From Niallia circulans (GTDB lineage Bacteria; Bacillota; Bacilli; Bacillales; Cytobacillaceae): a stretch of DNA of 64,000 nt. Made by a program: the position numbers and the translations under genes. Under the pieces are notes generated by a model that was not told the DNA's origin, did no database searches, and worked only from the letters and a program-made list of their open reading frames with translations. Shown here one piece after another: positions 34,149 through 43,336 of this stretch; the stretch's first letter is position 1, and each line of letters begins with the position of its first letter. Where the stretch lies: contig NZ_RIBP01000004.1 of the NCBI RefSeq assembly GCF_007273535.1, positions 3,014,001 through 3,078,000 of the forward strand, given 5' to 3'.

Positions 34149-34252
34149 TGCGATGAGCTCTATTGAATAAGTCAATGAACATTTAATGCGCTATGTGGAG
34201 CGCAGTTTATTGCCTCAATAACGTAAGGACACCATTTATGGTGTCCTTTTTA
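34149..34252 (+). ncRNA. Candidate intergenic small RNA (~104 nt)
   Basis: A plus-strand promoter and a strong intrinsic terminator bracket ~100 nt with no credible ORF. Inside is a small hairpin GCGCT-atgtgg-AGCGC. The terminator is oriented for the plus strand only, and no plus-strand gene lies upstream, so it needs a transcript. I cannot match it to a known Bacillus sRNA. Confidence 0.35.
34225..34252 (+). terminator. Plus-strand terminator in gene-free region
   Basis: AAGGACACCA, loop TTTA, TGGTGTCCTT, then four more T. The 34000-34330 gap holds this and the next hairpin only. Confidence 0.75.
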
Positions 34253-34270
34253 TTTTATTCTCTTCTCTTA

Positions 34271-34307
34271 ACAAAAAAGCATGGCCACATTTGGGTGGCC
34301 ATGCTTT
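34271..34307 (-). terminator. Terminator of the IDEAL-domain gene
   Basis: Thirteen-base arms AAAGCATGGCCAC / GTGGCCATGCTTT with six T on the minus strand. Confidence 0.85.
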
Positions 34308-34332
34308 CATATATAATCGATAGTTGCAACTA

Positions 34333-34530
34333 TTAAGATAATTTTTTTAGTTCGTCTGTTAAGCGTAAGAACTCTTCTTTGTCTCCAGCAATCAATGTTT
34401 CATCAATTTGTTTCTCGATTTTCTCTTTCCGGAAATTGTAAAGGGCTTTCTCCAAGACCATTTCAGCTAATAAAGAATCAACAACATTTCCCTCAGACTG
34501 TTGTGGTGCATTTAATAAATACTTTTCCAT
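34333..34530 (-). CDS. Small IDEAL-domain protein
   Basis: 65 residues. The core LLAEMVLEKALYNFRKEKIE followed by QIDETL and DKEEFLRLTDEL is the IDEAL motif, found in short Bacillus proteins such as the C-terminus of YpiB. The function of the domain is unknown; a protein-interaction role is usually guessed. The ATG at 34530 has AAAGGGG 9 nt upstream; the TTG at 34539 is too close. Single gene with its own terminator. Confidence 0.8.
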   Translation of the reverse strand: MEKYLLNAPQQSEGNVVDSLLAEMVLEKALYNFRKEKIEKQIDETLIAGDKEEFLRLTDELKKLS

Positions 34531-34704
34531 TTGAATCAACCCCTTTGCTTTTTTATATTATAGCAACAATTTTCAGATAATTCAAATACTTTTTTAAGGT
34601 AATTTATCCCTTTTTTCTAAAGAAAAAAATCATTGTTTCAACTATAATATCCTTACATTTTCATGTATTCTTAAGTAGATAGAATAAATATCGAGGAGAA
34701 AACG

Positions 34705-35514
34705 ATGAAATATAAAATGATTGTACTAGACATGGATGACACATTACTTCAGGATGATCACACAGTCTCTGAAGCAACAAAAAAAGCGCTTATTAAAGCA
34801 CAAGAACAAGGCGTTAAGGTAGTACTTGCTTCTGGCAGACCAACATACGCGATGTGGGAAACTGCAAAGGAATTGCATTTGTCTGATTATGGAAGCTATA
34901 TTCTTTCTTTTAATGGTGCCAAGATCACGAATTGCCGAACAAATGAAGAAATCTTTAGCAGTACACTTCTTCCAGAGGTTGTGCACCAATTATTTGAATT
35001 GAGTAAGCGGGAAAAGGTTTGGCTTCATACATATGTAGGAGATACTATTATTACGGAAGAGAACAACCCGTTCACAGATATTGAAGCACAAATTACCGGG
35101 TTGCCGATTAAAACCGTGCCAAACATCGTTGATTACATAAAAGACCCTGTTGTTAAAGTATTAATGGTAAAAGAAGAGGATATTTTAGTTAATGTGGAGA
35201 AAGTATTGCAGACAGAGCTTTCTGAACAATTAAGTGTCATGCGCTCTAAACCATTTTTCCTAGAATTCACCGAAAAAGGTGTTACGAAAGGAACTAGCTT
35301 ATCCCTTTTAATTGACCGTCTTGGCATCACAAGGGAAGAAGTAATCGCAATGGGTGACAGTTATAATGATGCTGCTATGATTGAATTCGCTGGTCTTGGC
35401 ATTGCTATGGGCAACGCACCAGACGATATTAAGCAAATTGCGGATTACGTGACAGACACTAATAATAATGATGGAGTTGCGAAAGCCGTTGAAAAATTTA
35501 TTTTAAACGCTTGA
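34705..35514 (+). CDS. Cof-type HAD-IIB phosphatase
   Basis: 269 residues. Motif I DMDDTLLQDD at residue 9, motif II VLASGRPTY, the type IIB cap in the middle, and motif IV GDSYNDAAMIEFAG near residue 217. Acts on small phosphorylated metabolites such as sugar phosphates or FMN. ATG with GAGGAGAA upstream. It precedes the DDAH-like gene by 71 nt in the same direction. Confidence 0.9.
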   Translation: MKYKMIVLDMDDTLLQDDHTVSEATKKALIKAQEQGVKVVLASGRPTYAMWETAKELHLSDYGSYILSFNGAKITNCRTNEEIFSSTLLPEVVHQLFELSKREKVWLHTYVGDTIITEENNPFTDIEAQITGLPIKTVPNIVDYIKDPVVKVLMVKEEDILVNVEKVLQTELSEQLSVMRSKPFFLEFTEKGVTKGTSLSLLIDRLGITREEVIAMGDSYNDAAMIEFAGLGIAMGNAPDDIKQIADYVTDTNNNDGVAKAVEKFILNA

Positions 35515-35585
35515 TTTGTTAAAATAAAGTTACATGTCAGCATATTAATATGCTGACAATACTTTTAAAATAATGGAGGTATAAT

Positions 35586-36443
35586 ATGAAAAATGATCAA
35601 TTCTTGATTGGGAGCCATAATGAATATGACCCATTGAAAAAAGTGATTTTAACATCTCCATTATATATGACAATTAAAGAACCGATAAATGACATTCAAA
35701 AGCAATATTTAAACGAAAATATCGATACTAAATTAGCATCTGAGCAGCATCAGGCCTTTGTTGACGTTTTGCAAAAGGAAGGAATCGAAGTAGTGCTTCT
35801 GCCTCCAGAAAAACAGTTTCCTGAACAGGTTTTCACAAGGGATATTGGGTTTACATTAGGAAACCATACTTTTGTTGCTAAAATGGGACATGATGTCCGA
35901 AAAGGCGAGGAACATGTCCTGTTAAACTGGCTGAATGAACAGGAAATTTCCTTTACAAAATTAAATAGTGACAAAATTGAAGGCGGAGATGTTTTGATCG
36001 ACAGATCCACCATTTATATTGGTGTCAGCAATCGTACAAACAAGAAATCGATCGAGCATATAAAAACGTTACTGCCAAATTATGAGGTCGTTGACATTCC
36101 ATTCACTGACAGCTTTTTGCATTTAGATTGTGTCTTTAATATCCTGTCTCCAAATGATGCATTGATTTACCCAGGAGAAATTGAAAAGCAAAAATTAGAT
36201 CTGTTGAAAAAACGATATTCACTTATTGAGGTAACGAAGGAAGAACAAGCGACACTTGGCACTAATGTATTGTCAATTGGCCATAAAAAAGTAATTAGCT
36301 TGCCTATTAATAAAGGTGTTAATGCAGAGCTCCGCAAGCGCGGTTTTACTGTAATTGAAGTAGACATTACAGAAATTATTAAATCTGGCGGAGCTTTCCG
36401 CTGTTGTACACTTCCTTTATATAGGGAAACACCAAATTCATAA
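35586..36443 (+). CDS. Amidinotransferase/DDAH-like hydrolase (YkgA-like)
   Basis: 285 residues of the arginine deiminase/dimethylarginine dimethylaminohydrolase superfamily. Landmarks: QVFTRDIGFTLGNH, KIEGGDVLID, the catalytic His in FLHLDCVF and the nucleophilic Cys in GGAFRCCTLP near the C-terminus. Such enzymes hydrolyse guanidine-modified substrates to citrulline or ornithine derivatives. Length resembles B. subtilis YkgA. AATGGAGGT lies upstream of the ATG. The exact substrate is unresolved. Confidence 0.85.
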   Translation: MKNDQFLIGSHNEYDPLKKVILTSPLYMTIKEPINDIQKQYLNENIDTKLASEQHQAFVDVLQKEGIEVVLLPPEKQFPEQVFTRDIGFTLGNHTFVAKMGHDVRKGEEHVLLNWLNEQEISFTKLNSDKIEGGDVLIDRSTIYIGVSNRTNKKSIEHIKTLLPNYEVVDIPFTDSFLHLDCVFNILSPNDALIYPGEIEKQKLDLLKKRYSLIEVTKEEQATLGTNVLSIGHKKVISLPINKGVNAELRKRGFTVIEVDITEIIKSGGAFRCCTLPLYRETPNS

Positions 36444-36479
36444 AAAAAATGATGGTGCCATTTAGCACCATCATTTTTT
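36444..36479. terminator. Bidirectional terminator
   Basis: Fifteen-base arms (AAAAAATGATGGTGC and inverse), shared by the DDAH-like gene and the convergent aminotransferase. Confidence 0.9.
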
Positions 36480-36485
36480 TATGAA

Positions 36486-37556
36486 TTATACTTCCACTGT
36501 CCAGCCGAACGGATCTTCTTCTCTTCCGTTTTGGATATTTGTCAAAGTATCATAGATTTTTTTCGCAAGCTCACCTGTTTCTCCGTTGTTCAACGTAATG
36601 GATGTTTCATTCCATAGGAACTCACCAATTGGAGAAATTACTGCTGCTGTACCTGTTCCGAACGCTTCCTTCAGCTCGCCATTCTTAGAAGCTTCAAAAA
36701 TTTCCTCAACAGAAATTTTGCGTTCTACCACTGGAATATTCCAGTGCTTCAACAAGTCAAGAACACTGCGTCTCGTTACACCCTCAAGGATGCTTCCGTT
36801 TAATACGGGTGTTACTACTTCATCACCGATTTTGAAGAAGACGTTCATAGCCCCAACTTCTTCAACATATTTCTTTTCGACACCATCAAGCCAAAGAACT
36901 TGAGAATAACCTTTTTGTGTAGCGATTTGTTGTGCTTTTAAGCTTGATGCGTAGTTTCCAGCTGTTTTTGCTGATCCTGTTCCACCTGCAACTGCACGAA
37001 CATACTCGTTTTCAACAAAGATTTTTACAGGTTTAACCCCTTCTTTGTAGTATGATCCAACTGGAGAAAGAATGATCATAAATTTATAACTGATTGAAGC
37101 AGCAACCCCTAAGAATGGTTGTGTAGAAATAACAAATGGACGAATATAAAGGGATGTTCCCTCACCAGTTGGTATCCAATCTCTATCAACGTTGATCAGC
37201 TGTTTTAATGCTTCAAGCGCAAATTCTTCGTCAATATCAGGAATGCAAAGACGCTCATTCGATTTATTAAGACGCTCCATATTCTTTTCAGGTCTGAATA
37301 ACAATACTTTGTCTTCTGCCGTTAAGTATGCCTTCATACCTTCGAATACTGCTTGACCATAGTGGAAAATAACTGAAGCAGGATCTAACGTGATTGGCTG
37401 ATATGGCAGGATTTCTGCATTATGCCAGCCATTCTCTACAGTATAATCCATCATGAACATATGATCTGTAAATACTTTTCCGAATTCCAATTTACTTGGA
37501 TCTGGCTTCGGTTTTTTTTCTGTCGCTAATGTTACTGTGATTGTTTGTTCACTCAC
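36486..37556 (-). CDS. ilvE: Branched-chain amino acid aminotransferase (fold type IV PLP)
   Basis: 356 residues. Class IV landmarks: FHYGQAVFEGMKAY, RPEKNMERLNKS, the PLP lysine in GGTGSAKTAGNYA and AFGTGTAAVISPIG. It transfers amino groups between Leu, Ile or Val and 2-oxoglutarate; B. subtilis carries two such genes (ilvK, ybgE), and this cannot be assigned to one. ATG 37556 with AAGGAG upstream. Monocistronic, convergent with the DDAH-like gene. Confidence 0.93.
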   Translation of the reverse strand: MSEQTITVTLATEKKPKPDPSKLEFGKVFTDHMFMMDYTVENGWHNAEILPYQPITLDPASVIFHYGQAVFEGMKAYLTAEDKVLLFRPEKNMERLNKSNERLCIPDIDEEFALEALKQLINVDRDWIPTGEGTSLYIRPFVISTQPFLGVAASISYKFMIILSPVGSYYKEGVKPVKIFVENEYVRAVAGGTGSAKTAGNYASSLKAQQIATQKGYSQVLWLDGVEKKYVEEVGAMNVFFKIGDEVVTPVLNGSILEGVTRRSVLDLLKHWNIPVVERKISVEEIFEASKNGELKEAFGTGTAAVISPIGEFLWNETSITLNNGETGELAKKIYDTLTNIQNGREEDPFGWTVEV

Positions 37557-37686
37557 GTTGAAAACTCCTTCATATGTAAATTATTATTTCTATCTATTAT
37601 AACGTAACTTTTCAGGAGGGAAAGAGGTAAGCTGATATTTTTTTAAAAGTTTTCCATTTAGTCAGTCAATACACGGAGATAAGAAA

Positions 37687-37726
37687 AAGAAATATATGTG
37701 AGCCTGATACTCTCATATATTTCTTT
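37687..37726 (-). terminator. Terminator of the M20 peptidase gene
   Basis: AAGAAATATATG and its inverse, with a T-rich tail on the minus strand, 13 nt past the stop. Confidence 0.75.
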
Positions 37727-37738
37727 TGTATACGATTT

Positions 37739-39142
37739 TTACAGCTCTAACTTTTCTGCTTCTAACGCTGCTGGAAAGCCTTTGAGCATCTGAGCCATAT
37801 ACACAATACCTTCTTCATAATCCTTTAAACGAATGCTTTCATTTGGTGCATGCGCCTTGCTTCCGACCCAGCCCACTCCAGTACTGACAATCGGCAGCTT
37901 CAGCACCCTGCCAAAGTCAAACATTGGACCTGTGCCTGCTGAATTTGGTGCAAGGACTACATCACGATTATAAACTTCTTTCGCTGTGTTTTTCACATGG
38001 CTGATAAATGGATGACTGAAATCGGAACGATATGCCTTTTGACCATTGATTAATTTTACGGACACATCATGGAAACCATGCTTTTTCAAGTGATTTTCCA
38101 CACTCTCAAAAATATAATTCGGATCCTGCCCTGGAACGAGACGGCAATCAAGCTTTACCTTTGCACTTTTTGGTAACACCGTTTTCGCTCCTTCTCCTGT
38201 ATAGCCGCTTTCCATTCCACAAATTGTCATTGTCGGCTCAAACACCATGGCATATCGAGGGTCTTGTCCTAAACCATTCGTTATTAACGGTCTTTTTAGA
38301 CCATAGAGTTCCTGAACAGCCTCTTCACTAAATGGCAATGACTTAACCACTTCCTCCTCAAGTTCTGTCGGTGGAGTGATGCCATCAAAGAAGCCCTCCA
38401 CAATAATCTCATTCTGATCATTTCTCATCGACGCTAACGCATGAACAAGTCTCCATGCTGCATTATCTACATATGCACCAACGGAAGAATGCATATCTAT
38501 ATCTGCACCAACTGCTGTCAGCTCCATATAGGCCATTCCTTTAATTCCAGCAACCATGCTGATTCGCTCCTGTTCATCCTTGCCACCGAATTCCCATATG
38601 CATGCATCTGCCTCAAACAATTCCGCATACTTTTCCAAATAAGGTGTTAAATTAGGACTGCCAATTTCCTCTTCGCCCTCAATCAAAAACTTCACATTAC
38701 AAGGCAAGCCTCCTTCTGTTTCGTGGAGAACCTTAAGTGCAGTCAGCCTTGCAATAGTATCACCTTTATTATCAGAAACTCCCCTTGCAAACAGCTTTCC
38801 GTCATAAACAGCAGGTGAAAATGGTTCTGTTACCCATTCGCTAAGCGGCTCTGCTGGCTGCACATCATAATGGTTGTAATATAAAAGTGTTTTGGAGGCA
38901 TCACCTTTTTCCCCAGCAGGGAAAAATCCATAAACAACAGGGTTTCCTCCAAGATCATCCAAAACCTGCACTTCCCCACCAAAGTCTTTTATTACTGAAG
39001 AAATATAACTTACTGTTTCCGGAATCGCCTTACTTTGTGCGGATACCGTTTCTAATTGCAAATATTGTTCTAAAATCGCAAAGGATTCCTCCAAAATTTC
39101 CTTCGTTTTTGTTTGAATGGCATTTAAATTGCTTGTCCCCAA
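37739..39142 (-). CDS. M20 family metallopeptidase (dipeptidase/carnosinase type)
   Basis: 467 residues. Zinc ligands in order: HYDVQP (His, Asp), GVSDNKGD, EGEEEIGSPN (general base Glu and ligand), then DMHSSVGAYVDN of the lid domain and APNSAGTGPM. Length and motif set fit CNDP-like dipeptidases rather than ArgE/DapE. Cytosolic. The start is TTG at 39140-39142 with AAAGGAGA 9 nt upstream; there is no nearby ATG. Monocistronic. Confidence 0.9.
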   Translation of the reverse strand: MGTSNLNAIQTKTKEILEESFAILEQYLQLETVSAQSKAIPETVSYISSVIKDFGGEVQVLDDLGGNPVVYGFFPAGEKGDASKTLLYYNHYDVQPAEPLSEWVTEPFSPAVYDGKLFARGVSDNKGDTIARLTALKVLHETEGGLPCNVKFLIEGEEEIGSPNLTPYLEKYAELFEADACIWEFGGKDEQERISMVAGIKGMAYMELTAVGADIDMHSSVGAYVDNAAWRLVHALASMRNDQNEIIVEGFFDGITPPTELEEEVVKSLPFSEEAVQELYGLKRPLITNGLGQDPRYAMVFEPTMTICGMESGYTGEGAKTVLPKSAKVKLDCRLVPGQDPNYIFESVENHLKKHGFHDVSVKLINGQKAYRSDFSHPFISHVKNTAKEVYNRDVVLAPNSAGTGPMFDFGRVLKLPIVSTGVGWVGSKAHAPNESIRLKDYEEGIVYMAQMLKGFPAALEAEKLEL

Positions 39143-39250
39143 CTATTCCATCTCCTTTTTTCTATAGTTATCTTATTGTTTCGGCAAACGAAGAAAAATC
39201 CCTGCAATTATTCATAATATTTTATAAATTTAGTTAATTATTTCGCACAC

Positions 39251-39306
39251 AAAAAAATCTAAATCAGTTCGGAAAAGAAGCATCGTCTTTTCAAAAGTGA
39301 TTTAGA
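39251..39306 (-). terminator. Terminator of the 43-codon gene
   Basis: Two nested stems on the minus strand: TCTAAATCA with TGATTTAGA, and inner GAAAAG with CTTTTC; seven T follow. Confidence 0.75.
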
Positions 39307-39321
39307 CTTTATCAGAAAAAT

Positions 39322-39453
39322 TTAATTCCAGTTTTTTGTATCTTCTAATAGATCATCAATCTCAATATTCTTGATGTCCCATTTACTGATACCGCTTGCC
39401 ATATCCAGCGTATCCTGCAAAAGCTGATCAATATCGGCTCTAACTAAATGCAT
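39322..39453 (-). CDS. 43-residue small protein of unknown function
   Basis: ATG at 39451-39453 with AAAGGAGG 7 nt upstream, TAA at 39322-39324, and a terminator 16 nt later: a complete small transcription unit. The product starts MHLVRADIDQLLQDTLDM and ends EDTKNWN; it is acidic, soluble and free of Cys. No homologue recognised. The 416-nt gap up to the next gene shows only AT-rich sequence and an imperfect inverted repeat around 39793-39820. Confidence 0.65.
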   Translation of the reverse strand: MHLVRADIDQLLQDTLDMASGISKWDIKNIEIDDLLEDTKNWN

Positions 39454-39740
39454 ATTGTAGCCTCCTTTAGTACTGTTCACGTTAGTAATGCCCTTTCAAA
39501 ATTAATCTTAAACAAAATATCATTTAAAACGATACTGCATCACTAATATGTAGCACTTTATAGCTTGGAAACCATATCCATGCTTTTTGTTACTTCACCA
39601 TTATAGCATGTTTTTCTCTCCTAGCCCATTACGTGTAAATTACATCAATATTACACACTCCGTTTGTTGAAATATATTTGCAAAGATAGAAACAAGAAGA
39701 TTTTTCCTCTATGTCAAAAGATGAATCAGTGCAAGGAAAA

Positions 39741-39749
39741 TGCTATACT
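39741..39749 (+). promoter_or_regulatory. Extended -10 of the CAP-domain gene
   Basis: TGCTATACT (extended -10), with no convincing -35; about 120 nt before the start codon. Confidence 0.35.
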
Positions 39750-39869
39750 TTTTATGAACTATTCCCCTCTTTTATGAGTTTTTATACTCAATATAAGGCG
39801 AATAATTAATATTCCGCTTATGTTTTAGCTTAAATACGGCAATCATGTAAATGAATGGAGGGAAATTTG

Positions 39870-41003
39870 TTGAGAAGACTTTTTAAGCTGGCGTTACTTT
39901 GTTTAATCGTTTATGCCGGTGTGCAATATATACAACATAAAACAGGCGCTGAATCCATTCCTTCAGCTATTGATTATATGAAAACAGAAGTGAATGCACA
40001 GGATGCTGTAGACTTTTTTGAAAACCTAATAACACAAGGTAAAGAGCTTTTTCAAGAGACACAAGATGTCCTTCCTGACTGGAATACTTCTGCTGAATCT
40101 GACCAGCAAACAAAGCAGGCAGAAAAACCTCAGTTAGAAACTCCTTCCGAGCAAACATTTTCAATTTATAATATCCAAATGGGTGATACAAAGGAATCTG
40201 TTGAGAAGCATCAAGGCAAGCCGCAGCGTGTGTCTATGAATGAGTACGGAATATCATGGAATACATACCACGAAAACTATCAAAATTTTGTAATGGTCGG
40301 CTATGATTCCAATAATAAAGTCGCTGCACTTTATACGAGTCAGGATTTAATTTCATCAACAGATGGTATAAAACGTGGTAGCAGTAAGGACAGTGTCTTG
40401 AAGTCATTAGGTGATCCTCTTGATGAGCTGACAAAAGGCTTTGTGCGCTATAAGCTCCCGGATGACCGAGATTATGAGGTATTTAAGTTGGATGGCAATT
40501 ATGTCACTGTTTTCTTCGATAAGCATGAGAATAATACGGTTACTGCCATGCAGATTGTTACAGAAACATTAGAAGACAGCAAAAAAGACTTTTATACAGA
40601 TGGTAGCAAAGAGCTAGAGGAAGGCTTTGCATACCAGCTGTTTGACTTAACGAATGCAAGCAGGGTCAATAACGACCTTGGTATTTTGACTTGGGAGGAT
40701 ACTGTGAAGGTAACTGCCAAAAAGCATAGTGAGGATATGGCTATTAATAATTATTTTGACCATACAAACTTGGATGGTGAATCGCCCTTTGACCGTATGC
40801 TTGATGATGGTATTAAATATACAATGGCTGGGGAAAATCTTGCTTATGGGCAATACAGCAGTATTTTTGCACATGAAGGCTTAATGAATTCTCTCGGACA
40901 TAGGGAGAATATCCTACAAGAAGGATTCACTTATTTAGGTGTTGGGGTAGCCTTTAACGAGGACGAACAGCCATATTATACGGAGAATTTTATAACAAAG
41001 TAA
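39870..41003 (+). CDS. CAP-domain protein with CAP-associated N-terminal domain (YlbC-like)
   Basis: 377 residues. A single N-terminal hydrophobic segment (residues ~5-19) anchors or exports the protein. The middle region (~95-225) is a CAP-associated domain with IQMGDTKESVEKHQGKPQR and its second half RGSSKDSVLKSLGDP. The C-terminal SCP/PR-1 domain carries HSEDMAINNYFDHTN, GENLAYG and SLGHRENIL. Resembles B. subtilis YlbC; role unknown, probably envelope-associated. TTG at 39870 is chosen because GGAGGG lies 7 nt upstream; the ATG at 39855 lies inside that site. Confidence 0.8.
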   Translation: MRRLFKLALLCLIVYAGVQYIQHKTGAESIPSAIDYMKTEVNAQDAVDFFENLITQGKELFQETQDVLPDWNTSAESDQQTKQAEKPQLETPSEQTFSIYNIQMGDTKESVEKHQGKPQRVSMNEYGISWNTYHENYQNFVMVGYDSNNKVAALYTSQDLISSTDGIKRGSSKDSVLKSLGDPLDELTKGFVRYKLPDDRDYEVFKLDGNYVTVFFDKHENNTVTAMQIVTETLEDSKKDFYTDGSKELEEGFAYQLFDLTNASRVNNDLGILTWEDTVKVTAKKHSEDMAINNYFDHTNLDGESPFDRMLDDGIKYTMAGENLAYGQYSSIFAHEGLMNSLGHRENILQEGFTYLGVGVAFNEDEQPYYTENFITK

Positions 41004-41038
41004 AAGAGTTATCCTGTGTCAGGAAACTCTTTTTTTTG
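41004..41038. terminator. Bidirectional terminator
   Basis: AAAAGAGTT and AACTCTTTT outer arms with CCTG/CAGG inside, and eight T on the plus strand. It also follows the leftward AEC gene. Confidence 0.85.
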
Positions 41039-41042
41039 TTTG

Positions 41043-41954
41043 TTAAACAATCATATTACCAATAACCCACAACAGGACAAAGCTAATCAATATAGACAGG
41101 TTTGCGGCTGTGCCGACGAATCGTTGATTGTATTTGAATTCGACGCTATAAGGTAAAACAGAGGTGGCCATTGGCAGAATCAGTGCGATTAAAACAGTAT
41201 AGCGGAACATGTCATCGGCTGGCAGGAGAAAGAATCCTAATAATCCAAAAAACAAGCCAACCCCATAGCGGATACCAAGAACTCTGCCGATTCCTTTCCA
41301 GTAGCTTTTTTTAAAGGAGAAGTTTAAATAGATTCCGAGAAGCAGTAAGGATAGCGGCATATTTGCTTTTGATATAACCGAGGTGATGTCGATGACTGTC
41401 CCTGGCAAAGGCAAGCCTGTAATATTGATAATAAAAATGATTAAATATGTCATTAACGGAATGGATTTGCCCATTTTTCCGGCTACATGCTTAAAGTTAA
41501 GCACAACATCCTCTTTTGCATAATAACTGCCGATTAAGTAACTGACGCCAAATGTAATAATGGCATTACCGATATCAAACATTCCGAAGTACTTTATACC
41601 TACCTCGCCCCAAATTCCTTGCACAAAGGGGTAAGCAAAAAGTCCGATATTAAAACCTGGAATAAGCATGCCAAGCATCCCTTTATCCCGTCTTGCTTCT
41701 TTCCTGAAAATGAATAATCCTACAATAGCAACAATAATTCCGTACACAAACCCGAGTACAACCAGCATCATTAGCGAGGAATCAATGGTAATACTGTGAA
41801 AGGTTACAATGATTAAACATGGCAAAGTTACATTAAAAATGATCCGTGCCATTGCTTCTCCGTCTTTTTCCTTTAGAATATTCCACTTCTTTAAGCAATA
41901 GCCTAAAGCGATAATAAGGAAGGAAATGACAAACTGAGCATTAAAGTTTTCCAT
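41043..41954 (-). CDS. AEC family transporter (auxin efflux carrier-like)
   Basis: 303 residues, about ten hydrophobic segments in two halves separated by a charged loop (FRKEARRDKGM), the AEC pattern. Members export or import organic acids or amino acids; substrate unknown. The ATG at 41954 has GGAGAT 8 nt upstream; the longer frame to 42014 has no binding site. A terminator separates it from the MFS gene upstream. Confidence 0.8.
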   Translation of the reverse strand: MENFNAQFVISFLIIALGYCLKKWNILKEKDGEAMARIIFNVTLPCLIIVTFHSITIDSSLMMLVVLGFVYGIIVAIVGLFIFRKEARRDKGMLGMLIPGFNIGLFAYPFVQGIWGEVGIKYFGMFDIGNAIITFGVSYLIGSYYAKEDVVLNFKHVAGKMGKSIPLMTYLIIFIINITGLPLPGTVIDITSVISKANMPLSLLLLGIYLNFSFKKSYWKGIGRVLGIRYGVGLFFGLLGFFLLPADDMFRYTVLIALILPMATSVLPYSVEFKYNQRFVGTAANLSILISFVLLWVIGNMIV

Positions 41955-41987
41955 GCAAACAAATCTCCATTCATAGGAGGATAAACT

Positions 41988-42017
41988 AAAAAAAAGGTCA
42001 GGGGCAGCCCCCAACCT
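41988..42017 (-). terminator. Terminator of the OFA transporter gene
   Basis: AGGTTGGGGGC and GCCCCTGACCT arms on the minus strand followed by eight T. Confidence 0.85.
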
Positions 42018-42018
42018 A

Positions 42019-43281
42019 TTAAATACTATTGCCCCCGTTAATTTCTTTGTTCATTAGCTTAATTTTTTTAATATCTAAACGGATTAATAACGAGATTGCC
42101 AGAGAAACGATAAACATACATGAAAATACAGTTAATGTTTCTTCATAGCTCCCTGTCGTATCTCTTATCCATGAAACAAATCTTGGACCTGCTATACCTG
42201 CTGCAGACCATGCTGTCAAAATATAACCATGAATGGCACCAAGCTGTTTTGTACCAAACATATCTCCAATATAGGCAGGGATGGATGCAAACCCTCCACC
42301 GTAGCAAGACATAATGATAAATACTATTATAGAGAACGATACAGCCTCTTGTAAATGAGGCAAAACAAAAAAGGCTGCAATCTGAATCGCAAAAAACAAT
42401 GTATATACATTCGGGCGGCCGATATAATCGGATACAGAAGCCCAAGCTATTCTTCCAACGCCATTAAAGACACCCATGATGCCAACTAATAGAGCTGCAC
42501 CTGTAACGGACATTCCAGCAAGCTCTTGCCCCATTGGTGATGCTACAGCGAGGATGGCTATACCACACGTTATATTAATAAACAGCATAATCCATAAAGC
42601 CCAAAATCTTTTTGTTTTAATTGCTTCATTAGCTGTTAGCTGTGATAAGTCTGTTTTTGTAAAAGCTTTACCTGATTCAATAGCTTTTTGGAAGCCTGCC
42701 GGAACATAATCCTTTGGTGGCGGCGCTAAATATTGAGCTGAAGCTAGTATGATAACAAAATATACAATTGCTAAAATATAAAAAGTCGAAGGTATTCCAA
42801 CAGTTCCGATTAACTTATTCATAATCGGACTGCTCACCATTGAAGCAAAACCAAAGCCCATAATTGCTAACCCTGTTGCTAAGCCACGCTTATCTGGAAA
42901 CCACTTTACCAAGGTTGATACAGGAGTTATATAACCTACACCAAGACCAATGCCCCCAAATACTCCATAAGTAATATAAAGGAGCGGTAAGGATTCGATG
43001 CTTGCAGCAAAGCCTGAACCTGCCATCCCAATTCCGAACAATACGGCACTAAGTGTTCCTGCAGCTCTTGGTCCAAACTTCTCCACAAAATGCCCTAAAA
43101 AGGCTGCGGAAAGACCTAGAAATAAAATAGCGATACTGAAAGTCCAAGAGATACTTGTTAAGCTCCAATGATATGTTTCTTCTAGAGGCTTAGTAAACAC
43201 ACTCCATGCATAAACAGATCCAATGGAAATATGGATGCCAACTGCTGAAAGGGCAATTAGCCAACGATTTTTTGTTTTCAT
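42019..43281 (-). CDS. OFA family MFS transporter (oxalate/formate antiporter-like)
   Basis: 420 residues with twelve predicted membrane helices. MFS signature GLSAAFLGHFVEKFGPR in loop 2-3, FGGIGLGVGYITPVSTLVKWFPDKRGLATG typical of OFA proteins (spread over two helices), and the second half starting AGMSVTGAALLVG. OFA members exchange small organic acids. The substrate cannot be told. ATG 43281 with GGGAGA upstream. Confidence 0.85.
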   Translation of the reverse strand: MKTKNRWLIALSAVGIHISIGSVYAWSVFTKPLEETYHWSLTSISWTFSIAILFLGLSAAFLGHFVEKFGPRAAGTLSAVLFGIGMAGSGFAASIESLPLLYITYGVFGGIGLGVGYITPVSTLVKWFPDKRGLATGLAIMGFGFASMVSSPIMNKLIGTVGIPSTFYILAIVYFVIILASAQYLAPPPKDYVPAGFQKAIESGKAFTKTDLSQLTANEAIKTKRFWALWIMLFINITCGIAILAVASPMGQELAGMSVTGAALLVGIMGVFNGVGRIAWASVSDYIGRPNVYTLFFAIQIAAFFVLPHLQEAVSFSIIVFIIMSCYGGGFASIPAYIGDMFGTKQLGAIHGYILTAWSAAGIAGPRFVSWIRDTTGSYEETLTVFSCMFIVSLAISLLIRLDIKKIKLMNKEINGGNSI

Positions 43282-43336
43282 AGTAGTCTCCCTGCTTTAA
43301 GTTCTAGTTTTTTCATAGATGGATACATTTCAAAGT

